From Terriglobia bacterium (GTDB lineage Bacteria > Acidobacteriota > Terriglobia > JAIQFV01), in the NCBI GenBank assembly GCA_020072965.1, contig JAIQFY010000003.1, forward strand, positions 94,775-158,774: a DNA stretch of 64,000 nt, given 5' to 3'. The translations under genes were made by a program, and so were the position numbers. The first letter of the stretch is position 1; each line of letters starts with the position of its first letter. The notes below the pieces were generated by a model. It was not told the DNA's origin. It saw only the letters and a program-made list of their open reading frames with translations, and ran no database searches. Below are positions 17,349 to 25,966 of the stretch, piece by piece.

Positions 17349-18641
17349 ATGAATCCATCGACCGTTGACAAAAGACCTCTGGCCTTTAACACCTCGGACA
17401 TCGTTAAGAAGGTCCTACCGAACGGGTTAACCCTGCTTGTCTGTGAACGCCACAACACGGCTACCATTTCGATAGAGGTGTCGCTCCTGGCAGGATCCCG
17501 TCTCGAGACCGACGAAGTGGCCGGACTCGCGTCCTTGACAGGGCGGTTGCTGACCGAGGGTACTACCTCCCGGAGCGCGGAGGAGATTGCGCTCACCATC
17601 GAGTCGGTGGGGGGCTCACTGGACTCGGGTACAGGGACGGAAGGCGCCGTGGTTTCCGCTTCGACCCTCTCCCGGGATTTTGACCTGGGTATGGAGCTCT
17701 GCGCCGACGTTCTCCTGCATCCTGCCTTTGAAGTGGATCGCGTGATCCACGAACGAGACAAGACCATTTCGGAAATTCGAAGCGCACAAGACCGGCCCCG
17801 AACCGTGCTCGACTGGAAATTCAATGAAATGATCTACGGGACCCATCCGCTGCATCGTCCTGCCGTGGGTTATGAGGGCTCCGTGGCGAAAATCGATCGG
17901 GAGCAGGTCGTTGATTTCCACCGAAGGTTCTTCTTCCCGGCGAATTGCTTTGTTTCCGTCGTGGGTGACTTTGAGAGGGAAGTCATTGTGCCCAAATTGG
18001 GGGAGATCTTCGGATCCTGGGTCGCCACCGCTCCGCCCATCCCTGAAACCCCCGGGGTTGAACGGCAGACCGCTTCCACTGAAGTATTTGTGCCGATGGA
18101 CAAGGAACAAGTCAATATCTACGTCGGTCATCTCGGGATTCGACGCTCCAACCCCGATTATTACCCTCTGAATGTCCTTGATGTAATCCTGGGAAGTGCC
18201 CCGGGGTTCACATCCCGCATTCCAAAGCGGCTGCGGGATGAGCAAGGATTGGCCTACTCCACCTTTGCCAACATCACCCAATCCTCCGGACTCGACCCGG
18301 GCCGCTTCATCGCCTACATCGGGACCTCCCCCGAACACCGGGAGCGGGCGATTGAAGGAATTCTTGGGGAGATTCGGAAGATCGTGGAACAGCCCGTGGC
18401 GCCGGATGAACTCCGCGACGCCAAACAGTACCTGACCGGTAGTTTTGTATTCCAGTTTCAGACCAATTCTCAGATCGCACACTTCATGATTCTGGCAGAA
18501 CGCTACGGGTTGGGTTTTGATTACGTGGAGAAATATCCCGGGCTGATCAATTCCGTTTCGGTCGACGATATTGCGAGGGTGGCAAAAACCTACCTGCATC
18601 CTGAGGCCGCGACAGTTGTAGTGGTAGGACCGAAGCGCTGA
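17349..18641 (+). CDS. M16-family peptidase-like protein, non-catalytic partner
   Basis: From ATG 17349 the protein has 430 residues; a TTG at 17313 is less likely. The M16 fold is clear (KKVLPNGLTLLVCERHNTATISIEV, EIRSAQDRPRTVLDWKFNEMIYGTHPLHRP). The position of HxxEH reads GLASLTGRLL, so zinc ligands are missing. The C-terminal half keeps the LRDEQGLAYSTF motif, which in inactive subunits helps hold substrate. With the preceding gene it fits the active/inactive heterodimer pattern of mitochondrial-processing-peptidase-like enzymes. It ends in a repeat shared with another site in the window. Confidence 0.88.
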   Translation: MNPSTVDKRPLAFNTSDIVKKVLPNGLTLLVCERHNTATISIEVSLLAGSRLETDEVAGLASLTGRLLTEGTTSRSAEEIALTIESVGGSLDSGTGTEGAVVSASTLSRDFDLGMELCADVLLHPAFEVDRVIHERDKTISEIRSAQDRPRTVLDWKFNEMIYGTHPLHRPAVGYEGSVAKIDREQVVDFHRRFFFPANCFVSVVGDFEREVIVPKLGEIFGSWVATAPPIPETPGVERQTASTEVFVPMDKEQVNIYVGHLGIRRSNPDYYPLNVLDVILGSAPGFTSRIPKRLRDEQGLAYSTFANITQSSGLDPGRFIAYIGTSPEHRERAIEGILGEIRKIVEQPVAPDELRDAKQYLTGSFVFQFQTNSQIAHFMILAERYGLGFDYVEKYPGLINSVSVDDIARVAKTYLHPEAATVVVVGPKR

Positions 18642-18644
18642 AGC

Positions 18645-18838
18645 CCCAAAATCCAAATCCCAAAGTCCAAATTCCAAACAAAACCCAAAATCCAAACGCC
18701 TCATATCGAGTTTAGTAAGGCGAAATCAGCCTCTATACACCCAGCCGTCTGATCTGCCGAGGTGGAATTGCCCATCTTTGGAACACGAAAATTGCTTTGG
18801 GATTGGTTTTTGGAATTTGTTTGGAATTTGGACTTTGA
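18645..18838. repeat. Inverted-arm repeat, family A, copy 1
   Basis: The left arm contains CAAAGTCCAAATTCCAAACA (first 20 of 22 bases at 18661-18682). The right arm at 18816-18837 is its exact 22-base reverse complement. About 130 unrelated bases lie between them. The element fills the gap between the convergent M16-like and parvulin genes. A second, less perfect copy is at 46519-46745. It could act as a transcription terminator or be a remnant of a miniature mobile element. Confidence 0.75.
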
Positions 18839-18839
18839 C

Positions 18840-19823
18840 TTATTGTTCTCCTGTCCTTTCGGTGCTGTAGTTGAATCCGAGATTCTGAAACCGGATCACG
18901 ATTAAGGTGGATTTTTGCAGCCGGGCGATCTCCTGCGCCAACGCTTCCTTTCTGTGCTCATTGGTGAGGAGGGTTTGAATTCTTTGTCGGGCCTCTTCAA
19001 AGGGAATCACACGGCCCGGCCGAATTGCCATCAATTTGAAGATGTGGAAGCCATAGTCGGTCTGAACCACTCCCGAGTGTTGCTCCGGCTTCAACCGCAT
19101 CACTACCCGTTCGAATTGCTCGGGCAATTCGCCTCGACCAAACCATCCTAGGTCACCTCCCTTGACAGCCAATTCATTCTTTGAGTATTTCCGAGCGAGC
19201 GATTCGAATGATTTCCTCTTAGCCAACATGCCCTCAATGCCGCGAGCCAGGGGTTCGTCTTTTACCAGGATTTCAGCGACGTGGTAACGCTCGGGCTCCT
19301 GGAATGATCCCAGATGAGAATCGTAATATTTCCTTTCTTCGAGCGGAGAGGCGTCGAACCGGGCGGGAACAATCGATTGAAGGTAGCGATTAATGATCAG
19401 GTTGTCCCGAGCGTGCTCGAATCGCTTATCATCCCGGGTGATCACAGGCTTATTCTGGTTGGAGTCACCCAGGAGGGCGCTGTTGGCCAGAAAGTCCTGA
19501 ACATCCCGATCAGATGCCGTCACCTGATGTTGCCGGGCGGCCTGAAGCAACAGCCGCTCGTCAATAGCACGGTCAAGAAGTTCACTCAGCACCCCGTCAT
19601 TCCGGTGGTTGGGACCGGCAGAATCGGGGAACCTTTCCTGGAGGAAAACCTCGAATTGGGCGGCGGTGAAGTCTTCATTTCCAATTTTGGCCAGGGTTCG
19701 ATTTGGATCCAGATTTTGACCCGCCGAAGGCCGGCCTGAGGGCCTTCCACATCCTACTGCAATCGCCATTCCCAGGACCAGCAGCAGAATCTCCGGAGGG
19801 AGGATGCGGAAGTGGCGACCCAT
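18840..19823 (-). CDS. Parvulin-type peptidyl-prolyl isomerase lipoprotein
   Basis: From ATG 19823 the protein has 327 residues. The signal peptide ends LVLGMAIAVGC, a lipobox, so it is likely anchored to a membrane. The N-terminal region resembles SurA/PrsA (DRAIDERLLLQAARQHQV). A parvulin domain spans about residues 185-290 (YHVAEILVKDEPLA, SLARKYSKNELAVKGGDLGWFGRGELPEQFE, HSGVVQTDYGFHIFKLM). Its ATG lies one base after the mfd stop codon, so the two are probably co-translated. It is the second extracytoplasmic folding isomerase in the window. Confidence 0.88.
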   Translation of the reverse strand: MGRHFRILPPEILLLVLGMAIAVGCGRPSGRPSAGQNLDPNRTLAKIGNEDFTAAQFEVFLQERFPDSAGPNHRNDGVLSELLDRAIDERLLLQAARQHQVTASDRDVQDFLANSALLGDSNQNKPVITRDDKRFEHARDNLIINRYLQSIVPARFDASPLEERKYYDSHLGSFQEPERYHVAEILVKDEPLARGIEGMLAKRKSFESLARKYSKNELAVKGGDLGWFGRGELPEQFERVVMRLKPEQHSGVVQTDYGFHIFKLMAIRPGRVIPFEEARQRIQTLLTNEHRKEALAQEIARLQKSTLIVIRFQNLGFNYSTERTGEQ

Positions 19824-19824
19824 T

Positions 19825-22800
19825 TTAGTGAACTCCAACGGGACTCATGAGTTCGAGCAGTACCTCGCGCGTTCGCCCCAGAATATAAGACGGCATGGTC
19901 TTCTCCATTTGGATTTTTATGCGGCCGGTGGGAGAGATCCCGACCCGCGGATCCCGCTCCAGGAGGGCTACCAGCGCCTCCGGGGAAGTGGGGGGGTGAT
20001 CATGGAACTGCACATAAACGGTAGTCCGGTCCCGATCGATGGATTTGGCCTGCATCGATTCTGCCAGCGACTTCAATTGTGCGTAGGTGAGCAAGTTTCG
20101 GACGGATTCCGGCAACGTCCCGAACCGGTCAATTAACTCCTCGCGGATGCGCACCGCCTCCGCGTCGGAACGGATGTTGGACACTCGCTTGTAAGTTACC
20201 AGCCGCAGGTTTTCGTCGGCAATATAGGAGGGGGGGATCTTAATGTCCAGGAGGAGATTGATCGTGGTGCGGATCTCAGGCGGCACCTCTTCGCCTCTCA
20301 GCTCTTGAACCGTCCTTTCCAGGAGCTGGCAATAGGTTTCAAATCCGATGGAGTTGATGTATCCGTGCTGTCGATGCCCCAGAAGCGTACCGGCGCCTCG
20401 AAGTTCCAGATCCAAGGCGGCGATTCGGAAACCGGAACCCAGATCACTGAATTCCTTAAGCGCATTGAGGCGGCGCCGGGCGATCGGCGAGAGCCCCTGG
20501 TCAGGGGGAACCAGCAGGTAGGCATAGGCCCGCCGATTGGAGCGGCCGACCCGTCCCCGCAGCTGGTACAGTTGAGCGAGTCCAAACTTGTCGGCTCGAT
20601 TGACAATGAGCGTGTTGACCAACGGGATATCCAGCCCGTTCTCAATAAGGGTAGTGGCAACCAGAACGTCGTACTCGTGGCGCATGAATTTCAACATCAC
20701 CTGCTCCAAATCATGTTCGCCCATCTGTCCATGCGCCACCGCCACACGGGCACGAGGGATCTGACGCGTCACCAGCGCGGCCACAGAGTAAATCGACTCG
20801 ACCCGGTTGTGGACGAAATAGGCCTGGCCGCCGCGCTCCAACTCGTGCTCCAGGGCGGTCTGGATCAGCTTGGGATCGAATTTGGTCACCACCGTATTAA
20901 TGGTCAAACGATCCTTCGGAGGGGTTTCGATGACACTCATGTCGCGAACACCCATCAGCGACATTTGCAGGGTGCGGGGGATGGGCGTTGCGGTCAAGGT
21001 CAGGCAATCGATGGACTTCGTGATTTGCTTGAGTCTCTCCTTGTGTGCGACGCCAAAGCGCTGCTCCTCATCGACGACCACCAATCCGAGATCCAGGAAC
21101 TCGACGTCCTTGGAAAGCAGGCGGTGGGTGCCAATCACGATGTCGATCTTTCCCGCAGCGACTTGTTCGAGAATCTTCTTCTGCTCCTTCTTGTCCCGGA
21201 AGCGGCTGAGCATTTCAACCGAGACTGGAAAGGGCTCAAAGCGGGTCCGAAAGGTGACATAGTGCTGATAAGCGAGGACCGTGGTGGGTGTCAGGACGGC
21301 CACTTGCTTGTGATCCACCACAGCCTTCAGGGCCGCCCGCATGGCCACTTCGGTTTTACCGTATCCGACGTCCCCGCACACCAGCCGGTCCATCGGCGAG
21401 GGCCGCTCCATGTCCCGTTTGACGTCATCGATCGTTTGTGCCTGGTCCGGGGTTTCCGTAAACTCAAACTCTGCCTCAAACTCCCGCATCCACTCGGAGT
21501 CTGCCGAGTACGAAATCCCGGGCTGGATCTTCCGCTCTGCATACAGCTTGAGGAGATCCTCGGCAAGGTCTCGGATGCGCTGCTTGGCCTTCGATTTGGT
21601 GCGTTGCCATGTCACCCCGCCCAGTTTATCCAGGGGCGGCAATGTTCCACCCGCCCCTGAATACTTTTGAACCAGGTCCAAACGCGCCAGGGGAAGATAC
21701 AGCTTGGCATCGTCCTGGTACTGTAACACCATGAACTCCTCGGTGGCCTCCTGAAGTTCCAGGGATTTGATCCCCATGAATTTTCCGATGCCGTGGTCAA
21801 CGTGGACCATCAGGTCCCCGATTTTCAAGTCGCTGAAATCAGAAATGAATGCCGCCCGCTTGGAGCGGGAGGGACGAGCCGCCACGCGATATTCCACCTC
21901 TTCGAAAATGTCCGAATCGCCGAATACAGCCAGATGCTGGTCCGGCAATAAGAATCCCGTATTCACCTCACCAACGAAGACGGGAATGGGGGCGGTCAAA
22001 GAGAGAGGGAGATCCGTGGAGAGGTCCGCCGCTCGTTTCTCGACGGAACCATGATCATGGGAGGAGGGGGGCTGATGCAGGTACTCTCGAAATACATCTT
22101 TCAGGATCTCCGCCTTGGCGCGGGTGCGGACAATGGCTGCCATTTGAAAGTGGCGTGACTCCAGCCCGGCGGTCTCGCCGATGAACTGGCTGAAGCGACT
22201 GTGAAACTTCCGAACGGGCTGGGAGACCATGAAAACAGTCCCCTCCGCCTCGGTCGAAGCCGGCAGCGCGAGCGTACTCAGGCGCATCTGGGCCGTCGAG
22301 GCAAATACTGATCCTGCTTCAGCTGGCCCGTAGAGAAGCTCTTCGGGGCGAACCAAAGCGTCAAACGTCGAACTTTTGTCATTAAACTCACTGTCGGTCT
22401 TTCGCCAGAGGCCATTCCACTGGTTTTCGATCTCGCCGGGGTCGTCGAGAACGAGGATGGGATTCCGGAAATAAGAGAGCAGGGTGTGCTGGTAAGGATG
22501 AAGAATCGGGAGCTGAAATTCAATCCCCGCGAACGGTTCACCCCGTTGCGCCACTTGAATCTTATCCTCCCAAACCCCGCGACTCTCCGGGGAAAGCCTC
22601 CTTTCTGCCGCATTGGCCCAGCGTTTGAGCAGGGCGGCGGTGACGGGGATATCGCGGACGGCCAGCAGAGTGAGGGAATCCAGTGTCCGCAGGGAGCGCT
22701 GCGTCTCCACACTGAACTGGCGGATGGATTCAATATTATCGCCGCAAAACTCAATGCGCAGGGGCTGCTGTTCTGAGGGCGAAAAGACATCGAGGATGCC

Positions 22801-23364
22801 GCCCCGGATCGAAAACTCACCCACGCCGCTGACCGGCTCGACGGCATAGTAGCCGCTTGAAACAAGCCAGGTGCGAAGCTCCTCGAGTTCAAGGGCCTGG
22901 TCTTTGTATAGGTGTCTTGATAGTCCGATGAAGAATTCCGGATCAGGCCATCGTGACTGCAGCACGGCCGGAGAAGTCACCGTGAAGTATGCGGTGCCGG
23001 AGTGGATCTTGGCCAATGCCAGGGCACGCTGTTCAGCAATTTCCGAGTGGGGGGAGAGATGGTCGTAAGGCCCGCAATCATAAGCGGGCAAGGCCACGGC
23101 GTGAGTTGCCTTCCGTTCCGTGCGCTGGCGGTAGTAAAAATCAAGGGAGGCCGCGACGTCTTCGAGAGCCTTTTCCTGGACGCTGACGATCACTAACGGC
23201 CGTTCTAAAAGGGCCGCCATTGCCGCCAGCACCGGAGCCTTAAAGCCGTCCGTGAGGCCCTCGGTGACACACGTACACACCTCGGCTGCCCGGAAACGTG
23301 CGAGCAGCGATTTGAAACCCGGATCGGCTTCGATCGCGCCGAACAATTCCTCAAAACGAGTCAT
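19825..23364 (-). CDS. mfd: Transcription-repair coupling factor
   Basis: Mfd removes RNA polymerase stalled at DNA lesions and recruits UvrA. The 1179-residue length is normal. A UvrB-like N-terminal region contains LPAYDCGPYDHLSPHSEI. The RNA-polymerase interaction domain lies near residues 510-580 (LKIGDLMVHVDHGIGKFMGI). The helicase has GDVGYGKTEVAMRAALKAV (about 664), DEEQRFGV (about 764), TATPIPRTLQMSL and QLRGRVGRSNRRAYAYLL. A TRCF C-terminal domain closes it. uvrA lies 3.3 kb upstream on the same strand, so two nucleotide-excision-repair genes share this region. Confidence 0.97.
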   Translation of the reverse strand: MTRFEELFGAIEADPGFKSLLARFRAAEVCTCVTEGLTDGFKAPVLAAMAALLERPLVIVSVQEKALEDVAASLDFYYRQRTERKATHAVALPAYDCGPYDHLSPHSEIAEQRALALAKIHSGTAYFTVTSPAVLQSRWPDPEFFIGLSRHLYKDQALELEELRTWLVSSGYYAVEPVSGVGEFSIRGGILDVFSPSEQQPLRIEFCGDNIESIRQFSVETQRSLRTLDSLTLLAVRDIPVTAALLKRWANAAERRLSPESRGVWEDKIQVAQRGEPFAGIEFQLPILHPYQHTLLSYFRNPILVLDDPGEIENQWNGLWRKTDSEFNDKSSTFDALVRPEELLYGPAEAGSVFASTAQMRLSTLALPASTEAEGTVFMVSQPVRKFHSRFSQFIGETAGLESRHFQMAAIVRTRAKAEILKDVFREYLHQPPSSHDHGSVEKRAADLSTDLPLSLTAPIPVFVGEVNTGFLLPDQHLAVFGDSDIFEEVEYRVAARPSRSKRAAFISDFSDLKIGDLMVHVDHGIGKFMGIKSLELQEATEEFMVLQYQDDAKLYLPLARLDLVQKYSGAGGTLPPLDKLGGVTWQRTKSKAKQRIRDLAEDLLKLYAERKIQPGISYSADSEWMREFEAEFEFTETPDQAQTIDDVKRDMERPSPMDRLVCGDVGYGKTEVAMRAALKAVVDHKQVAVLTPTTVLAYQHYVTFRTRFEPFPVSVEMLSRFRDKKEQKKILEQVAAGKIDIVIGTHRLLSKDVEFLDLGLVVVDEEQRFGVAHKERLKQITKSIDCLTLTATPIPRTLQMSLMGVRDMSVIETPPKDRLTINTVVTKFDPKLIQTALEHELERGGQAYFVHNRVESIYSVAALVTRQIPRARVAVAHGQMGEHDLEQVMLKFMRHEYDVLVATTLIENGLDIPLVNTLIVNRADKFGLAQLYQLRGRVGRSNRRAYAYLLVPPDQGLSPIARRRLNALKEFSDLGSGFRIAALDLELRGAGTLLGHRQHGYINSIGFETYCQLLERTVQELRGEEVPPEIRTTINLLLDIKIPPSYIADENLRLVTYKRVSNIRSDAEAVRIREELIDRFGTLPESVRNLLTYAQLKSLAESMQAKSIDRDRTTVYVQFHDHPPTSPEALVALLERDPRVGISPTGRIKIQMEKTMPSYILGRTREVLLELMSPVGVH

Positions 23365-23413
23365 TGAATCTCAGTCGGACACCCGATCAACGCCGAATGG
23401 CGTTTCCCGGGAA

Positions 23414-23434
23414 GGGCGTCCAGCCTGGGCGCCC
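23414..23434. repeat. Short palindromic hairpin between rfaE2 and mfd
   Basis: GGGCGTCCAG pairs with CTGGGCGCCC through ten positions with one G-T wobble. It lies between the rfaE2 stop (23441) and the mfd start (23364). No T-run follows, so a REP-like repeat is as likely as a terminator. Confidence 0.45.
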
Positions 23435-23440
23435 TACGGT

Positions 23441-23947
23441 CTACTTTTTACCATAATTCCGGGAAATCGTTTCAATGATTGCCGTAGTCGAGAATCCCGG
23501 AAGAAAATCGATGGATACAACATGGCCGCCGGACACCTCAACTTCGGACCGGCCTACGATCTCATCGGGCGGCCAGTCACTTCCCTTCACGAGGATTTCC
23601 GGAAGAAGGGCCTGAATAATTTCGCGGGGCGTTTCCTCCGGGAAGATTATGACAAAATCCACGCATTCCAGGGCCCCCAGTATTTCAGCCCGCTCTTCCT
23701 GAGAGACAATCGGCCGCGCATCCCCCTTCAGTGCTCTCACGCTCTCGTCACTGTTGATGGCCACCAGCAATCGGTCGCCCAGCGCGCGCGCCCGCTCCAG
23801 GTAGTCCACATGGCCGGGATGCAGAAGGTCGAAGCATCCGTTCGTAAAAACCAGTTTCAATCCTGCTTCCAAGAGCTTCCTCCGCACAGGAAGAAACTGC
23901 TCCCGCGTATATACTTTGGAGCGCGGGGGCAGGGTTTGAACTTTCAT
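23441..23947 (-). CDS. rfaE2: D-glycero-beta-D-manno-heptose 1-phosphate adenylyltransferase
   Basis: This is the stand-alone nucleotidyltransferase (HldE C-terminal domain equivalent) that makes ADP-heptose for the LPS core. From ATG 23947 the protein has 168 residues. It shows LKLVFTNGCFDLLHPGHVDYLERAR with the HxGH nucleotide-binding motif, GDRLLVAINSDESVRALKG, and ILVKGSDWPPDEIVG with FSTTAIIETI near the end. Its start codon overlaps the stop of the CPBP gene (ATGA), implying coupled translation. gmhA, an earlier step of the same pathway, lies 2 kb upstream. Confidence 0.9.
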   Translation of the reverse strand: MKVQTLPPRSKVYTREQFLPVRRKLLEAGLKLVFTNGCFDLLHPGHVDYLERARALGDRLLVAINSDESVRALKGDARPIVSQEERAEILGALECVDFVIIFPEETPREIIQALLPEILVKGSDWPPDEIVGRSEVEVSGGHVVSIDFLPGFSTTAIIETISRNYGKK

Positions 23948-24786
23948 CGGAGCACCTGGGGACTGTGCGCCATCGCCTTGTAGAGAACAACCGCCATCAC
24001 CAGCGTCGTGTTGTAAACGAGGTGGACGATCCAGCATGGAGTCAGCAGGCCGCTCACAGCGCGGGTCAGGGAGAGCACAAAACCGACAATGACGATAAGG
24101 CCGATGGCGGGCCAGCTCCCCCAGAGCTGAAAGACGTGCAGGCCGGAGAAGATCAGCGCGGTCACAGCCACAGCGACTGATCGGCCGCCGTGATTTTCGA
24201 AGATCGGATACAAGAATCCGCGAAAGATCAACTCTTCAGTGAACGGCGCGATGACAATCGCGAAGGCTGCAAAATAATAAATGGCATGCCCCTGGCCGAG
24301 GATTTTTTCGAGCGGCGTTTCCCGAGTCGATGGGAATCGTGAAGAGAGGACCATGGCCATCAGGGCGACCAGAAGACCGAGCACCCCATAACTTCGCATC
24401 GCGCCTGAGGGAAGCTTCACCAGGCCCAGAGAATGTCGAAAATTGAGCCCGTATTTTCGCGTGATCAGGAAATACAGGAAGGTGACCAAAAGGATATAAA
24501 CCAGGAGCTGGGCGATCAAAGCGATGTAAGGGTTGGTCCCGAGGTCCATGGGCTTCAAGGGCGGCCAGTGGTAAAGACCCTCTAAAGCGAGGTAACCCAT
24601 CTGGCAGAGGAGGGTGGCAAACAAGGTTCCGGCGATAAAGAGTGCCAGCAGGACCAAGGCGTCCCAACCCGTCCAGAAAGCCGGCTTGGCCGGGGGTTCC
24701 TCCGGAATGCGCCGCGGGCCTTCAAGCTCAGGCGTTTCATGAGACGGAGGGGAAGCAGGACTTGAGGAAAACGGTTCTTCTGCCAT
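23944..24786 (-). CDS. CPBP-family intramembrane protease (Abi/CAAX type)
   Basis: The 280-residue protein has a proline-rich cytoplasmic N-terminus (to about residue 35) and about eight hydrophobic helices. The CPBP motifs are present: EELIFRGFLYPIF with paired glutamates near residue 187, and SGLHVFQLWG with the second-motif histidine near 214. Relatives include the CAAX protease Rce1 and bacteriocin-immunity proteins. The substrate is unknown. It overlaps rfaE2 by four bases, which ties its expression to heptose synthesis without proving a functional link. Confidence 0.85.
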   Translation of the reverse strand: MAEEPFSSSPASPPSHETPELEGPRRIPEEPPAKPAFWTGWDALVLLALFIAGTLFATLLCQMGYLALEGLYHWPPLKPMDLGTNPYIALIAQLLVYILLVTFLYFLITRKYGLNFRHSLGLVKLPSGAMRSYGVLGLLVALMAMVLSSRFPSTRETPLEKILGQGHAIYYFAAFAIVIAPFTEELIFRGFLYPIFENHGGRSVAVAVTALIFSGLHVFQLWGSWPAIGLIVIVGFVLSLTRAVSGLLTPCWIVHLVYNTTLVMAVVLYKAMAHSPQVLR

Positions 24787-24883
24787 GAATATGGAAATTT
24801 TCTTCTATGGGTTCATTTCAAAAGAGGCGCAAGTTCGGTCCGCTCGCCTGGCTTCTGTGGACCCCAAAGGATTTCATCCCGAC

Positions 24884-25906
24884 TCAAGCAACCAGGGCAG
24901 CCGCCAGGAGTGGAAGCATCAACTCATGATGCCCCGTGATTGAATAGCCATGACCTGCCCCGTTTTGGGTTGGCCGCCTGACGATGTTCTGGATCCCCCG
25001 ATAGTGTTGGATGAAGTCAAAGTTGGCCGTCGTAAAATCCCGCAGGGGAAGCCCCTGGTTCCGGATCAGACTCACCGCTTTGAGGAACACCTCCGGTATC
25101 AAGACGGCAGAGCCAAAATTCAAAAAGACCCCGCCCTTATTGAGTGAAGCCACGCTCGACACGAAAGTTCGATAATCACGCATCGCCCCTTCGCCCAGCA
25201 TGCGACCATTGGTCGAGGGGTGGTTGTGGATGATGTCAGTTCCCACGGCGAGATGGATGGTCGTCGGGATTCCCAAACGGAAGGCCGTCGCAAGAAGAGA
25301 GTGCTGAAGATATTTTGGAGAGCGGATGATGGATTTCGGATTGTGGATTTCAGATTTCAGATTCAACCGGGCAACCCGAAGCCGCTTTGAACTCCCCTTC
25401 CTTTCCATCCCGAATCCTTCGACCAGGCCTTTGCCCACGGCGGCGGCGAGACCGCTGCCGGTCACAACATAGCGATTGATGGCCGCGTTAATCCACTCAC
25501 CGGTTTCACGCGCCATGCCAAACGCGCCACTGCCGATAGACGCCTCTACATCCTCGCTGGTCGATCCGGCCAGGGCGATTTCGAAGTCATGAATCAGGCC
25601 GGCGCCATTCAGGGCCAAGTGCTGAACGTATCCCTGGTTCATCAAATGGATCAGCAGGGGCGACAGTCCGCACTTGATCACATGGCCACCGATCGCCCAA
25701 ATGATGGGTCGGTCCCGTTTTCGGGCCCGGTGGCACGCACCGACCACCTGCCGGAATTCCTTTGCGGCGAGGATATTGGGGAGGGAATCCAGGAACCTGG
25801 AGATGCCATTCGGCCGGGTTGCCACTCGTGCAAAGTCCCGCACCGTGACCTTGCTCTTACGGCGGGCCAACGGATAAGTACGCACTTTGGAAAAATCAAT
25901 TGGCAT
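24884..25906 (-). CDS. Deoxyhypusine-synthase-like protein of unknown function
   Basis: From ATG 25906 (MPIDFSKVRTYPLA) the protein has 340 residues; ATG 25930 or TTG 25948 are possible. The central region IIWAIGGHVIKCGLSPLLIHLM, then LALNGAGLIHDFEIALAG and STSEDVEA, resembles the NAD-binding layout of deoxyhypusine synthases. The lysine-containing active-site loop of true DHS is not evident. The C-terminus keeps LNFGSAVLIPEVFLKA and NIVRRPTQNGAGHGYSITGHHE. A stretch at about residues 182-198 (NLKSEIHNPKSIIRSPK) is encoded by a low-complexity repeat and looks inserted. The family assignment is tentative. Confidence 0.6.
   Translation of the reverse strand: MPIDFSKVRTYPLARRKSKVTVRDFARVATRPNGISRFLDSLPNILAAKEFRQVVGACHRARKRDRPIIWAIGGHVIKCGLSPLLIHLMNQGYVQHLALNGAGLIHDFEIALAGSTSEDVEASIGSGAFGMARETGEWINAAINRYVVTGSGLAAAVGKGLVEGFGMERKGSSKRLRVARLNLKSEIHNPKSIIRSPKYLQHSLLATAFRLGIPTTIHLAVGTDIIHNHPSTNGRMLGEGAMRDYRTFVSSVASLNKGGVFLNFGSAVLIPEVFLKAVSLIRNQGLPLRDFTTANFDFIQHYRGIQNIVRRPTQNGAGHGYSITGHHELMLPLLAAALVA
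25313..25363. repeat. GGATTTCAGATT-type repeat inside a coding gene
   Basis: The plus strand reads as alternating GGATTT, CGGATT and CAGATT units. It is a multiple of three long relative to its surroundings and is read through in frame by the deoxyhypusine-synthase-like gene. A related palindrome, TCTGAAATTTCAGA, is at 31429-31442. Confidence 0.6.
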
Positions 25907-25966
25907 GGCGTCTAAAGATTCAATCGGCATACCCTGGCCGAACCTCAATGAAGCCCACTCCAGGCC

